A DNA stretch of 64,000 nt from CAADGV01 sp040290295 (GTDB lineage: Bacteria; Bacteroidota; Ignavibacteria; UBA10030; UBA6906): assembly GCA_040290295.1 (NCBI GenBank), contig PSMW01000004.1:62001-126000 (forward strand). The letters are read 5' to 3'. A program made the position numbers and the translations under genes. The notes beneath the pieces were generated by a model, which saw only the letters and a list, made by a program, of their open reading frames with translations, had not been told where the DNA came from and searched no databases. Shown here piece after piece: positions 9,416 through 18,437 of the stretch (position 1 is the stretch's first letter; the number at the start of each line of letters is the position of its first letter).

Positions 9416-10068
9416 ATGACCTGCAGCCTGTACGTGTTCTCCGTCTCGAGGACAGCCCGATCAGTGTCAACCGCGTAAAGCTCTTTTGGGAGAAGCATGA
9501 GCCGGGGCGATTCGTGGTGACGTGGAACGAGACCAGTGCAGGAGATCTGCTCGAACTGGGATGCCACGCGTGTTTCAACGTGTTTCTGCTGCACGATTCC
9601 CTGCCGGGGCAGAACGGCATCGAAGTGACATGCATGGTGCAGAATCTCTTTTACACCATTCCGATCATTATTCTCACAGTCGATAGAGACTTCGCGTATG
9701 CCATCGAAGTCACGAAGCTCGGCGTAGAGGAGTACTTCCTGAAAGACGAATTCGCGCAATCGGAAATCTCACAACAACAACTCGACACTGATTACCAGTT
9801 GATCGAACAGATCACCGGCGATCTGTGGGCACCGCTTGACGACATGCGACACGCTGTGGAACAAGTCCTCGCGTCCCATCAACAGGACGACATTGCCAAA
9901 CGCTGCCTCCCCGCCAGTTGCATGCTTCCCGACCGCATCGAGCAGAGATTGGCGTACCCCCGAGAGTTGAAGACGGACAAGACGATCCCCTACAGCCAAG
10001 ATACCCGCATGTTCAACTTGTCCGCATCCCCAACAGCATTAACCGTCAGTCATCCTTCCTCATCATGA
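9412..10068 (+). CDS. Degenerate receiver-domain paralogue of the preceding gene
   Basis: The 218-residue product is a decayed tandem copy of the gene at 8291: both begin MND, and share LPGQNG(V/I)EVT, KLGVE(D/E)Y, PLD(G/D)MRH, ELKTDKT and MF(D/N)LS. Compared with its parent it lacks a linker of roughly 25 residues after YFLKDE and the whole ATPase module. The phospho-acceptor Asp position reads His (FLLHDSLPGQNG), although the next residue is Asp; the acidic pair (LEDS), Thr and Lys are kept. The frame stays open and its TGA overlaps the next start (ATGA), so it may be translated mainly as a coupling leader. Product function is doubtful. Confidence 0.65.
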   Translation: MNDLQPVRVLRLEDSPISVNRVKLFWEKHEPGRFVVTWNETSAGDLLELGCHACFNVFLLHDSLPGQNGIEVTCMVQNLFYTIPIIILTVDRDFAYAIEVTKLGVEEYFLKDEFAQSEISQQQLDTDYQLIEQITGDLWAPLDDMRHAVEQVLASHQQDDIAKRCLPASCMLPDRIEQRLAYPRELKTDKTIPYSQDTRMFNLSASPTALTVSHPSSS

Positions 10069-10919
10069 ACTTCACACTTGCTCTTGCACAGATCGATCCT
10101 ACCCTCGGGGATCTTTCCAAGAACATCGAAAAGCATCTCGCCTTTGCAATGCAGGCACGTGAAGCAGGAGCGCAGCTTGTCGTCTTTCCTGAATTGAGTC
10201 TCACCGGCTATTCTGTTAAGGACATGAATTGGGATCTCGCCGTCAACGTACGGCGTGATCCATCGGTGTTTGCGCCGCTCATCGAGATGAGCAAGACGAT
10301 GACAATCCTGGCGGGCGGCATCGAGGAAGACGAACACTTTGGTCTGTACAACGCTGCGTTCCTCTTCGAAGCGGGAACCGTTCGTTCCGTCCATCGCAAA
10401 ACGTATCCGCCGACGTATGGTATGTTCGAGGAGATGCGTTATTTCAATTCCGGCACGTCGGTTCGTGCAGTGGACACTGCGCTTGGTCGATTCGGTGTGT
10501 TGATCTGCGAGGATCTCTGGCACATTTCGTTGCCTTACATCTTGGCAAAGGATGGTGCCAACCTCATTGTTACGCTCGTGGCAAGTCCGACTCGCCTCGG
10601 CGGGAACGAAACGCAACTGCAAATCGATCGGGTGAACGCAGAGAATCATCGAGCGTACGCGCGATTGCTTACGACGTATATCGCTTTCTGCAATCGGACG
10701 GGCTACGAAGACGGCATCAACTTTTGGGGCGGCTCGTCCATCATCGGTCCGGATGGGGAGCTGGAAGCAAAAGCCAAACTCTTCGACGAGGATTTGATCG
10801 TTGCAACGATCGACGAGAGCGCCGTGCGACGGGCGCGGCGATTCTCGCGACACGTTCTTGACGATGATCCCTCCTTGGTACTGAAAGAACTCCTCCGAAT
10901 CCAACAGTCCGAACGCTGA
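10065..10919 (+). CDS. Carbon-nitrogen hydrolase (nitrilase superfamily, NAD-synthetase amidase-like)
   Basis: The 284-residue protein is a single nitrilase-fold domain with the complete Glu-Lys-Cys triad: E43 in FPELSLTGY, K112 in HRKTYPPTYG and C148 in LICEDLW. The sequence pattern resembles the glutaminase/amidase domain of glutamine-dependent NAD+ synthetase, but the synthetase domain is absent and no nadE lies nearby. It should hydrolyse a small amide in the cytoplasm; the substrate is unknown. The start ATG overlaps the previous stop (ATGA). A longer in-frame ORF begins upstream inside the previous gene, but MNFTLALAQID matches the usual start of the fold. Confidence 0.85.
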   Translation: MNFTLALAQIDPTLGDLSKNIEKHLAFAMQAREAGAQLVVFPELSLTGYSVKDMNWDLAVNVRRDPSVFAPLIEMSKTMTILAGGIEEDEHFGLYNAAFLFEAGTVRSVHRKTYPPTYGMFEEMRYFNSGTSVRAVDTALGRFGVLICEDLWHISLPYILAKDGANLIVTLVASPTRLGGNETQLQIDRVNAENHRAYARLLTTYIAFCNRTGYEDGINFWGGSSIIGPDGELEAKAKLFDEDLIVATIDESAVRRARRFSRHVLDDDPSLVLKELLRIQQSER

Positions 10920-11189
10920 ATGTATCTCCCAGGATCGCCTCTCCACTCCTCCCCACTGTGGTGAACTGGTTTGACAGGGAGGTCAGGACAGTGTCATTCC
11001 TTTCGCGCCTCTGCTTCTTCGCGGAGATCACGAACGCGCATCATAACCCGCTGCGCGTTTCCTTGAAACTCGGAGCGATTTTGGTTACTTTAGGGCCGTA
11101 TCGAACGGTACCAATGCACGTTCGACTACTCTTCATCGCATGGTGGAGGGGCAAGCTGAGAACCGATTCTGAACATTTCGAGATTCTGC

Positions 11190-11840
11190 GTGGGTTTCCC
11201 CGGCAATCCGCTTCGAACCGAGTTCGCCCACCTACTGACGGCCATCGTCATCAGTGGCGGTGCAACGATGCTTCCGCTCGGGGCGTTGGGGCAAACGGTT
11301 CCGAGCAGTAATCTCAATCTCTTTCGCGCCCTTGCCGAGACGACGGCGCTTAAGATGTGCGATCATTTCGCGCTCGACCCAGGGGTGAGCGTCAGCATCA
11401 CTCTGCTTCCGAAAGAAATCGCGTGGATTCTCGAGCCGGGGATTTATAACGTGCTGCGCAAACGAGGATTCGACGTTCGTAATGGTGACAGCGTTTCGTA
11501 CTCCTTCGAACTCGGCTGGGACCGCGGGACAGTGGCTTACAGCAACGTACGGCGAGATGGTTTCTTCGGACCGCGGATCGTCGATCGGATGGTAACACTC
11601 GGGCTTTCTGTCAAGGTCATCGACCGTGGAAGAGGAGGAACAGTTCGCACAAGCGAATTCGAAGAAACCTTGAGGGACACCATCGCGCTGGCAGACGTTG
11701 TACAGGTCGAACAGCCTGCCCATCCCATGACACGGGGGACGCTTCCATCAGAAGGGTTCTTCACCACCTTTGTCGAACCCTTGATTCTTGTCGGGTCCAT
11801 TGCCATTGCTGTGCTCTTGTTATTCAACGTAAGGAGTTAA
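11190..11840 (+). CDS. Unknown envelope protein with N-terminal signal and C-terminal membrane helix
   Basis: I do not recognise this family. The product is about 216 residues from GTG 11190, with a hydrophobic N-terminus (FAHLLTAIVISGG...GALGQ) that looks like a signal peptide cleaved near residue 36, a charged central domain (about 40-185) and a C-terminal membrane helix (about 195-213) ending FNVRS. This suggests a periplasmic domain anchored by its C-terminus. An ATG at 11268 is an alternative start but would remove most of the signal. The stop directly abuts the start of the BamD-like gene, and the downstream Shine-Dalgarno AGGAG lies within its last codons. It is probably the first gene of the 11-gene run reaching ccmF. 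The 270 bases upstream hold no gene. Confidence 0.65.
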   Translation: MGFPGNPLRTEFAHLLTAIVISGGATMLPLGALGQTVPSSNLNLFRALAETTALKMCDHFALDPGVSVSITLLPKEIAWILEPGIYNVLRKRGFDVRNGDSVSYSFELGWDRGTVAYSNVRRDGFFGPRIVDRMVTLGLSVKVIDRGRGGTVRTSEFEETLRDTIALADVVQVEQPAHPMTRGTLPSEGFFTTFVEPLILVGSIAIAVLLLFNVRS

Positions 11841-12695
11841 ATGGACAAACGTATGCACGAAATGCGTTCAGCGTTATTGATAGCGTTCGTCATCGCTCTT
11901 GCGGTGGTGGTGGGTTGCAGCTCGAAAGATGTCGTTACTGGTTTGAGTGCTGATGAACGTTTTCAGCGTGCGAAGGCATTGTTCGACGATGGTGACTACC
12001 TCGAAGCAATTCAGGAATTCAACATTATTACGGTGCAGCACTCGGGGAGCTCGTTGGCGGCGGAGGCGCAGTACTATATTGCCGAAGCACGATTTCAACG
12101 AAAAGAATATCTGCTTGCATCCTACGAATATCAAACGCTTCGCCGTAACATGCCCACAAGTCCGAAAGCGGCAGAAGCAATGTACAAGATCGGTTTGTGC
12201 TATTATTATCTCTCACCAAAGTCGTGCCTCGATCAGCAATATACCAAGCGTGCCATTGACGAGCTGCAAGCATTCGTCGAATACTACCCCAAGAGTGAAT
12301 ACGTTGCCGATGCAACCGAAAAGATTCGGGAACTGACCACTCGTTTGGCGAAGAGGGATTTCGAGACTGCCGAGTTGTACGCCAAGATGGACTCGTACAA
12401 ATCTGCCATCTTCTATTACGATTTGGTGATCGAGAAGTATCACGACACCGAGTATGCCCCGATGGCGTATCTGGCAAAAACCGAGTTGCTCATCTCTCGC
12501 CGAAAGTATCGTGAAGCGAAGGCTGAGATCACGCGCTTCATCGAGAAGTATCCTAGCAGCGTTCTGCGTGGCCGCGCCGACAAGCTCAACGCGCAAATCG
12601 ATGAAGCATTGAAACGCGAGCCGGCTGCCCGCGGCAACGCATCGGGCAGCACGTCTTCAGGTTCGCGCGGCGCTCTTCTGCTTCAATCAAGATGA
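11841..12695 (+). CDS. bamD: BamD-like outer-membrane assembly lipoprotein
   Basis: The 284-residue protein has a lipoprotein signal with lipobox VVVGCSS (Cys 26) and then a run of TPR-like helical hairpins (about 38-245), including DERFQRAKALFDDGDYLEAIQEF, the family's usual first repeat. The C-terminus is a low-complexity Ser/Gly tail. BamD/YfiO is the conserved essential lipoprotein of the BAM complex that folds beta-barrel proteins into the outer membrane, acting on the periplasmic face. The start follows the previous stop without a gap, and AGGAG sits just upstream. BamA is not in the window. Confidence 0.88.
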   Translation: MDKRMHEMRSALLIAFVIALAVVVGCSSKDVVTGLSADERFQRAKALFDDGDYLEAIQEFNIITVQHSGSSLAAEAQYYIAEARFQRKEYLLASYEYQTLRRNMPTSPKAAEAMYKIGLCYYYLSPKSCLDQQYTKRAIDELQAFVEYYPKSEYVADATEKIRELTTRLAKRDFETAELYAKMDSYKSAIFYYDLVIEKYHDTEYAPMAYLAKTELLISRRKYREAKAEITRFIEKYPSSVLRGRADKLNAQIDEALKREPAARGNASGSTSSGSRGALLLQSR

Positions 12696-13168
12696 TGGAA
12701 TCGCGCTACGTTCGCGACTCGCAAGTGTACACCACCGAGCTGGTCTTGCCCAACGATACAAATCAGTTGGGCAACTTGCTGGGGGGCAGACTGATGCACT
12801 GGATTGACATTACGGCGGCAATTGCCGCGTCAAGACATGCGGGTCGGGTGTGTGTGACGGCATCGGTTGACGAGCTGAATTTTCATGACCCGATCCGGCT
12901 GGGAGAAATTGTGGTGCTGCAAGCTTCGGTCAATCGCGCCTTCACGACATCAATGGAAGTCGGTGTTGTGGTAACGGCGCAAAACACACACCGCGGCGCG
13001 CCACCGCGACGAGCCAACAATGCATATCTCACGTTCGTGGCGATCGACGAGCAGGGAAAGCCGGTCCCCGTTCCACCCATCATCCCCGAAACAGAGGAAG
13101 AGAAGCGACGCTACGAAGAGGCACTCATCCGCCGGCAGCTACGTCTTGCGCACAGGCAAAAAGGATAG
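12692..13168 (+). CDS. Acyl-CoA thioesterase (hotdog fold)
   Basis: The 158-residue protein matches the YciA/BACH hotdog thioesterase family: LPNDTNQLGNLLGGRLMHWID near residues 20-40 carries the helix of the fold with its conserved Asn and Asp, followed by VTASVDELNFHDPIRLGE. These cytoplasmic enzymes release CoA from acyl-CoA and usually act as hexamers. The first ATG overlaps the BamD stop (ATGATGG); the ATG one codon later is equally possible. Its insertion between bamD and a secreted propeller gene appears to be operon packing rather than a shared pathway. Confidence 0.9.
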   Translation: MMESRYVRDSQVYTTELVLPNDTNQLGNLLGGRLMHWIDITAAIAASRHAGRVCVTASVDELNFHDPIRLGEIVVLQASVNRAFTTSMEVGVVVTAQNTHRGAPPRRANNAYLTFVAIDEQGKPVPVPPIIPETEEEKRRYEEALIRRQLRLAHRQKG

Positions 13169-13175
13169 GATTCTT

Positions 13176-15416
13176 GTGTTGAAGCATGTGAGAGCGGTAC
13201 CGTTCGCTCACCCATTCTCGAGAGTACGCCAGCGGTTTGCACTGAGTTTGTTCTATATTCAACTCCTGTGTGCCCCCCAGGTATGTTCGCAGCGTTCGTC
13301 AACCGCGTTCGGCGTTGTTGCCGATGAGCGATTGGATTTTCGATCTCCAGGATTCGCCGTTGGACCAAGCGATCGCGGCACCACCGAGCTTGCGCTGCTC
13401 TCCACCGAACAACCGGCGATCCGCCTCTTCGAGGTGAACGCAACGCGAGGTATCCGTCAATCGTCAGCCATCGTAACGCACCACACGTTCCGCAGGATTT
13501 GGTCGGCGGATATGAATCGCGATGGATTGATCGATTACGTCGCCCTTTCCGACGACGGGAGTGTGGTTACCATCTTCACTCGCCAAAAGAACGGTTTGTG
13601 GAAAGAATGGAGTCTCTCCACAAAATTCGAGGCAGATGATTGCTTGATTGCCGATCTTGACAACGATCGTCGAAACGACATCGTCTTGTTTGGAAAGAAA
13701 TCGACCGGTGTCGCGGTGCTCATCGCTGGTCGAAAAGGAACGTGGCAACATGGCCCGACGCTCTTTCCTGATATCTCCGTGAGTGATCTGCGTGCAGCGG
13801 ATCTCAACGCCGACGGTGTGCTCGATATTCTCCTTCTCGATTGGCTCTCGAACCAGCTTTCGGTTTTTAACGGCATCAGTCGGTTTGTGTACAGTGAGCA
13901 AGTAACGGTACAACTCCCCGCAGAGCCTTCTCAGTTGGCACTCACGCCGATCAGCGAACCGGGAACATTCCTCGTGGCGATAACCTTCCCGCGCGAGAAG
14001 GCAGTCGGCGTGTTCACCGCAAATGCGCTCGGCGACTATCGCTCCATCGGCACGCTCACGTTCGATGCATTGCCGATGGGGGTACAGTTTGCCGATGTGA
14101 ATAACGATAAGGAGCCGGATATTCTTTCGGCGACACGTTTGGGCATACACGTTGCGTTCAGTACGCCGGCGGCGTTCACGACACCAATAGTCTTTGGCTG
14201 CGCGAAAGACAGTTTTGCCTGGCAGCCATCGGATATCGATGCAGACGGGAAGACGGACTGCGTGATTGTGGAAAACGAAACCGGCATGCTGCGCTTGTTG
14301 CTCAACGGTGAAAGTGAAAACAAGTCGATCTTGGGGTTCACCGACGGCGGGCGGCGATCGGTGTATTGCGTCGGAGCGTCACCCTCCGGCTTGTTGGTCG
14401 GCGATCTCAACGGAGACGGCAGAAACGATCTGCTCGTGGCAAACAGTGCCTCATCTTCCCTCTCGGTACTTCTCAATCAGGGACGAGGAAGGTTTGCCGG
14501 TCAGATATCGCTTTCAACCGTGGCTCGCCCCCAGCAAGGGCGCTTCGTTCGCTCCAGTAGCGGTGACCGAACGATCGTCTGTTCGCACCCTATGGACAAT
14601 GCCGTGACGGTTGTTCAATGTCGTAAAGGTCTGGACGCGGTGGAAACATTTGTTGTGCCCACTGGAGATGAACCGTATGTGATGGATGCGTCAGAAGATT
14701 CAGCTCGCGTAAAGTTTCTTGTCCGTTACCGAGATGCTCGAGACCGTTCAATGCATTTTTCTCTATTCGAACAAATAGCAGAAGGGAAATTCGTCGAACA
14801 AAGTTTTCGTAAATCCTCGACGCCGCCAATCATCGCTCTCACAGTAGGAACAGGCGCAAGCCTTGGAACCTACGATTTCGTGTTTGCAACCCACAGCCGG
14901 GAAACAATGCAAACCACCATTTGGCATTCGACATGCGACCCCGGCATGAAGCTTTCATCGCCGACACGGCTCTTTGCGTACGCCGACTCTGCAGCGAGTG
15001 CGACGATGGTCTTTTTCGAGTACGTTGACGGCGATGCGCGCAAGGATGTGGTTGTTGTGCTCGGAGCGCCGACGAAGGCGTTGGGCATTTGGTACGCACA
15101 GCAACCGGACGAATCGAAGGACTCCATAGAGTGGATCCGCAACGTTCAGCCTCTCGACGAAGAGGCGATTATCGTAAAAGATGTGAATGGGGATGAGCGG
15201 ACCGATATCGTCTGGATCGATGGACTGCGGAAGTCCGTTCTTGCATTGTACGGCACCCAGCGGAAAGGATTCGGCCGTCCAGTGGAAATTGCCGCCGCCG
15301 AAGATGCCCGATCGCTCCGCGTGGCAAGTCTCACGGAAATCGGCGTCAACGATCTCATTCTCTCTCATACGGAAAGGGGATCGGTCTCGATACGAAAGAG
15401 TGTGTTTCAACGATGA
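13176..15416 (+). CDS. Secreted FG-GAP/VCBS beta-propeller protein
   Basis: From GTG 13176 the product is 746 residues. It starts with a basic N-terminus and hydrophobic stretch (FALSLFYIQLLCAPQVCSQ) consistent with a signal peptide. The body has about eight calcium-loop motifs of the type DxNxDGxxD, for example DMNRDGLID, DLDNDRRND, DLNADGVLD, DVNNDKEPD, DIDADGKTD, DLNGDGRND and DVNGDERTD, typical of FG-GAP/VCBS propellers. Such proteins are extracellular adhesion or scaffold modules. No T9SS tail is evident at the C-terminus. The start is chosen because a GGATAGGA Shine-Dalgarno lies 5 nt upstream; the frame is open further upstream inside the thioesterase gene, and TTG 13179 is also possible. 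The stop overlaps the next start by 4 nt. Confidence 0.85.
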   Translation: MLKHVRAVPFAHPFSRVRQRFALSLFYIQLLCAPQVCSQRSSTAFGVVADERLDFRSPGFAVGPSDRGTTELALLSTEQPAIRLFEVNATRGIRQSSAIVTHHTFRRIWSADMNRDGLIDYVALSDDGSVVTIFTRQKNGLWKEWSLSTKFEADDCLIADLDNDRRNDIVLFGKKSTGVAVLIAGRKGTWQHGPTLFPDISVSDLRAADLNADGVLDILLLDWLSNQLSVFNGISRFVYSEQVTVQLPAEPSQLALTPISEPGTFLVAITFPREKAVGVFTANALGDYRSIGTLTFDALPMGVQFADVNNDKEPDILSATRLGIHVAFSTPAAFTTPIVFGCAKDSFAWQPSDIDADGKTDCVIVENETGMLRLLLNGESENKSILGFTDGGRRSVYCVGASPSGLLVGDLNGDGRNDLLVANSASSSLSVLLNQGRGRFAGQISLSTVARPQQGRFVRSSSGDRTIVCSHPMDNAVTVVQCRKGLDAVETFVVPTGDEPYVMDASEDSARVKFLVRYRDARDRSMHFSLFEQIAEGKFVEQSFRKSSTPPIIALTVGTGASLGTYDFVFATHSRETMQTTIWHSTCDPGMKLSSPTRLFAYADSAASATMVFFEYVDGDARKDVVVVLGAPTKALGIWYAQQPDESKDSIEWIRNVQPLDEEAIIVKDVNGDERTDIVWIDGLRKSVLALYGTQRKGFGRPVEIAAAEDARSLRVASLTEIGVNDLILSHTERGSVSIRKSVFQR

Positions 15417-17134
15417 TCTCAATCTTAAAGTACATGAAGGGGCAAGCGCTCATTCGGAACATCGGGGTTTCGCTTGTGCTCGTGGCGACCACTCATGCAC
15501 AACCCCACGCAACGACGGAGGCGGCGGCGTCGCACGTTGCCGAGGCGTATCGCACACTCGTGCGTTTATGGCTTCATGAGGGTGTGGAGGATGTACCGAA
15601 CAAATGTGGCTTGCCCTCCGTGGCTCATGCAGGCAATATCGTCGGCGAACTCGATGCCGCCACTCGTGCATCGCTCGCGACCGTACTGTCCCGCCCCACG
15701 ACGCAGAAGAGCATCCGTGCGGGCATGTTTCGCATTCACTACGATACCACCGGCGTGCACGCCCCTGCCATGCTCGACTCTCAACATGTTCGCATTCCGG
15801 GGACCGCGGATCAGTTTGCCGATTCGGTCGCTTCGATCCTCAGCCATGTTCTCGTGTACGAACGCGACTCTCTCCGGTATCTTCCTCCACCGCCCGACAA
15901 CGGCGCAGGAGGCGGCGACGAATACGACATTTATATTCAAGAACTCAGCGGATCGGGTTACGGCAGTACCATACCCGAAACACCCATCAACAACAAGCCG
16001 GAAGGAGGGACGTTCACATCGTTCATCGTCATCGACAATGATTTCATCTTCGTTTCACCCGCTACGAATCGAGGCTTGCCAGCGTTGCGCGTCACGATCG
16101 CGCATGAGCTTCACCATGCGATACAAATCGGGAACTACGGCTTCTGGCAGAACGACATTCATTTCTACGAAATGACGTCTGTGTGGTTGGAAGACGTGCT
16201 CTACACGGAAGTGAACGACTACTACCAGTACTTGTTTGGCTCGACGTTGAACCCCGGACATTTTCGACGACCGGATATCTCGTTCACCTCGAATGCCTTC
16301 ATCATGTACAGCAGAGGGGTGTGGTGCCATTATCTTGCGAAGAAATTCGGTCGAGATGTGGTCCGAAGAATCTGGGAAGAGATGCGTCAGGCTAGGCCGC
16401 TGACGGCAATGGATGCCGCTCTCGCACAATTGCCGTACGCGTCGAACGTGCGAACAGCGTTTGCCGAATGGAGCGTCTGGAACTTCTTTACGAACACGCG
16501 GAGCGATTCCGTGCTATATTATCCTGAAGGCAGAAACTATCCTGCTATCGTGCCTGCCGCGCGCGACTACGCACCTCCGCAGCGCACGATCGACGATCAG
16601 GTCAGTCCTTTCGGCTCGCGATACTACGACATCACTTCGTTGCAGAATCAACGTTTGCGACTTGTGATCACCAATCTCAACATGCAAGCGGCGTTGGTGC
16701 AGTCATCGACGCCGTTTACGTACACGCTGGTGCTCAGCGAGAGTCGTGTCGATGAGTCTTCCATGCGCACGGATGCAAATATTTTTCTGAAAGTGAACGT
16801 CAGCGACCCGACGAATTGGTTTACAAAAGATCTCTTCGGTGCGCCTGCATTCGATCAGGCCTTTCCCAACCCTTTCTTGGCAGACGGCAGGCGACACATC
16901 AACCTCCCGGTCAACTCGTTGACGCACGTTCCGGGATCGTTGTACATCTTCTCTTCGAGCATGGACCTGGTCTATGCGGCGGAACTCGTCTCAACGACTC
17001 TTTTTGGAAAGGAAGTCTTCCGATGGGACGGTACGTCCCTCGACGGTTCCCCCGCGCCAAGCGGGGTGTACCTGTACGTTCTGGAAACGGAGAAACAGCG
17101 CGCATCAGGGAAATTCATCTTGGTGAGAAAATAA
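15413..17134 (+). CDS. MXAN_6640-like secreted zinc protease with T9SS sorting domain
   Basis: The 573-residue product has a signal peptide (about 8-29, VSLVLVATTHAQ) and a zincin core with HELHHAIQ near residue 228, followed by YEMTSVWLEDVLY that may supply the third zinc ligand. The region around PETPINNKPEGGTFTSFIVIDNDF is typical of the MXAN_6640 family of putative metalloproteases. The last 85 residues form a type IX secretion sorting domain: AFPNPF, then FRWDGTSLDGSPAPSGVYLYVL and FILVRK. The protein is thus predicted to cross the outer membrane through T9SS and be attached at the surface. No T9SS machinery gene is in the window. The start overlaps the propeller stop (ATGA) and the stop overlaps ccmA by one base. 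Confidence 0.87.
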   Translation: MISILKYMKGQALIRNIGVSLVLVATTHAQPHATTEAAASHVAEAYRTLVRLWLHEGVEDVPNKCGLPSVAHAGNIVGELDAATRASLATVLSRPTTQKSIRAGMFRIHYDTTGVHAPAMLDSQHVRIPGTADQFADSVASILSHVLVYERDSLRYLPPPPDNGAGGGDEYDIYIQELSGSGYGSTIPETPINNKPEGGTFTSFIVIDNDFIFVSPATNRGLPALRVTIAHELHHAIQIGNYGFWQNDIHFYEMTSVWLEDVLYTEVNDYYQYLFGSTLNPGHFRRPDISFTSNAFIMYSRGVWCHYLAKKFGRDVVRRIWEEMRQARPLTAMDAALAQLPYASNVRTAFAEWSVWNFFTNTRSDSVLYYPEGRNYPAIVPAARDYAPPQRTIDDQVSPFGSRYYDITSLQNQRLRLVITNLNMQAALVQSSTPFTYTLVLSESRVDESSMRTDANIFLKVNVSDPTNWFTKDLFGAPAFDQAFPNPFLADGRRHINLPVNSLTHVPGSLYIFSSSMDLVYAAELVSTTLFGKEVFRWDGTSLDGSPAPSGVYLYVLETEKQRASGKFILVRK

Positions 17135-17754
17135 TGGTCCACCTCGAAGCGCAGAATCTCAAGAAAGTGTTCAATCGCCGCGTCATATTTCAGAACATCA
17201 GCTTCAGCTTGCAGACCAAACAGACCTTGCTCATTACCGGCAAGAACGGATCAGGCAAATCCACGCTGATCAAGATTCTGAGCGATGTGCTGACGCCGAG
17301 CGAGGGGAGTGTGCACTTGACAAACGACGACGTGGGGAAGATTACCAAACGCAGCGACTACATCGGATTGGTCTCTCCGTACCTTCAGCTGTACGATGAG
17401 TTTTCGGCAGAGGAGAATCTTGCACTCGCATGTGCCATGAGGGGCGAGCAGTGGAGGAAGGAGGAACTTCATGCGCTCTTGCAGAAAGTGTTCTTGTACG
17501 AACGGAGGAACGAGCCGGTCCGCACATTTTCATCGGGTATGAAGCAACGAATGAAGTATGCGTTCGCGTTAGTGCATCGCCCTCCCGTCTTGCTCCTCGA
17601 CGAGCCGACATCGAATCTTGACACGGATGGCATCGCGATGGTGAAGCAGATTATGCGCGAGCAGCAAACCACAGGCATTCTCGTCGTTGCAACCAACGAT
17701 CGTTCCGATCTGGAAACGTTCGATATGCAAGTGGACTTGGATGCAGCGCGCTGA
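17134..17754 (+). CDS. ccmA: Heme exporter ATP-binding protein CcmA
   Basis: This 206-residue ABC ATPase has Walker A GKNGSGKST (near residue 36), signature FSSGMKQRMK and Walker B LLLDEPTSNLD. Together with CcmB and CcmC it forms the inner-membrane complex that releases holo-CcmE in cytochrome c maturation system I. The identification rests on the neighbouring ccmBCDEF genes, because the ATPase alone is generic. The ATG overlaps the TAA of the protease gene (taatg), and the 3' end overlaps ccmB by 14 nt. Confidence 0.9.
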   Translation: MVHLEAQNLKKVFNRRVIFQNISFSLQTKQTLLITGKNGSGKSTLIKILSDVLTPSEGSVHLTNDDVGKITKRSDYIGLVSPYLQLYDEFSAEENLALACAMRGEQWRKEELHALLQKVFLYERRNEPVRTFSSGMKQRMKYAFALVHRPPVLLLDEPTSNLDTDGIAMVKQIMREQQTTGILVVATNDRSDLETFDMQVDLDAAR

Positions 17755-18436
17755 ATCCCCGACACGCCGTTGGCTGCGTTCTGCGGTCAGCATCTTCCGA
17801 AAGGATTGGCGCTCCGAGTTGCGCACACGATACGTTATGAGTGCCTTGGTCATGTTTGTCGTTACGACCATCTCCATCGTTGTCTTTGCGCTGGGCAGTG
17901 AAAGCGCTCCGCTGGATGCGCTCTCGGGAATGCTTTGGGTGGTCATTTTCTTCGCGGCGATGTCGGGACTGTCTCGCACGTTCGTCACCGAGGAAGAACG
18001 TGGAACGGCGATGACGCTGCAACTGCTGGCAACGCCGGGCGCGGTCTTCTTCGGTAAGCTGCTCTTCAATCTCGTGCTTGTCCTCGGGGTGAACGCACTC
18101 ACCGTTCTCCTCTACGCCATCTTCCTGACCGGCTTTGTCGTCAAGACCTTCAGCATTTTTTTCTTCACCATCCTCTTCGGCAGCGTCGGTCTTGCTGCGG
18201 CATCGACGATCATCGCGGGTATCATCGCGAAAGCAAATACGAAGGGCACGCTCTATCCCGTACTCTCGTTCCCGATTTTGTTGCCGCTCCTGCTGACATG
18301 CATCAACGGCACACGACTCGCAACCGAAGGCGCATTCATCGAAGAGGCGTATGGTGAATTTCAGTTCCTCGTTTCATATATTATCGTCGTGGTGACCGCG
18401 TCGTCGGTTCTGTTCGAGTACATTTGGAAAGATTAG
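17741..18436 (+). CDS. ccmB: Heme exporter membrane protein CcmB
   Basis: The 231-residue protein has six predicted membrane helices and begins with the conserved cytoplasmic FRKDWRSELRTRY segment of CcmB; FVTEEERGTAMTLQLLATPG is the usual motif after the second helix. It is the permease partner of CcmA. I placed the start at the ATG of MQRAES, inside the end of ccmA (14 nt overlap); an upstream ATG at 17687 would extend it by 18 residues into ccmA without family support. Confidence 0.9.
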   Translation: MQRAESPTRRWLRSAVSIFRKDWRSELRTRYVMSALVMFVVTTISIVVFALGSESAPLDALSGMLWVVIFFAAMSGLSRTFVTEEERGTAMTLQLLATPGAVFFGKLLFNLVLVLGVNALTVLLYAIFLTGFVVKTFSIFFFTILFGSVGLAAASTIIAGIIAKANTKGTLYPVLSFPILLPLLLTCINGTRLATEGAFIEEAYGEFQFLVSYIIVVVTASSVLFEYIWKD

Positions 18437-18437
18437 C

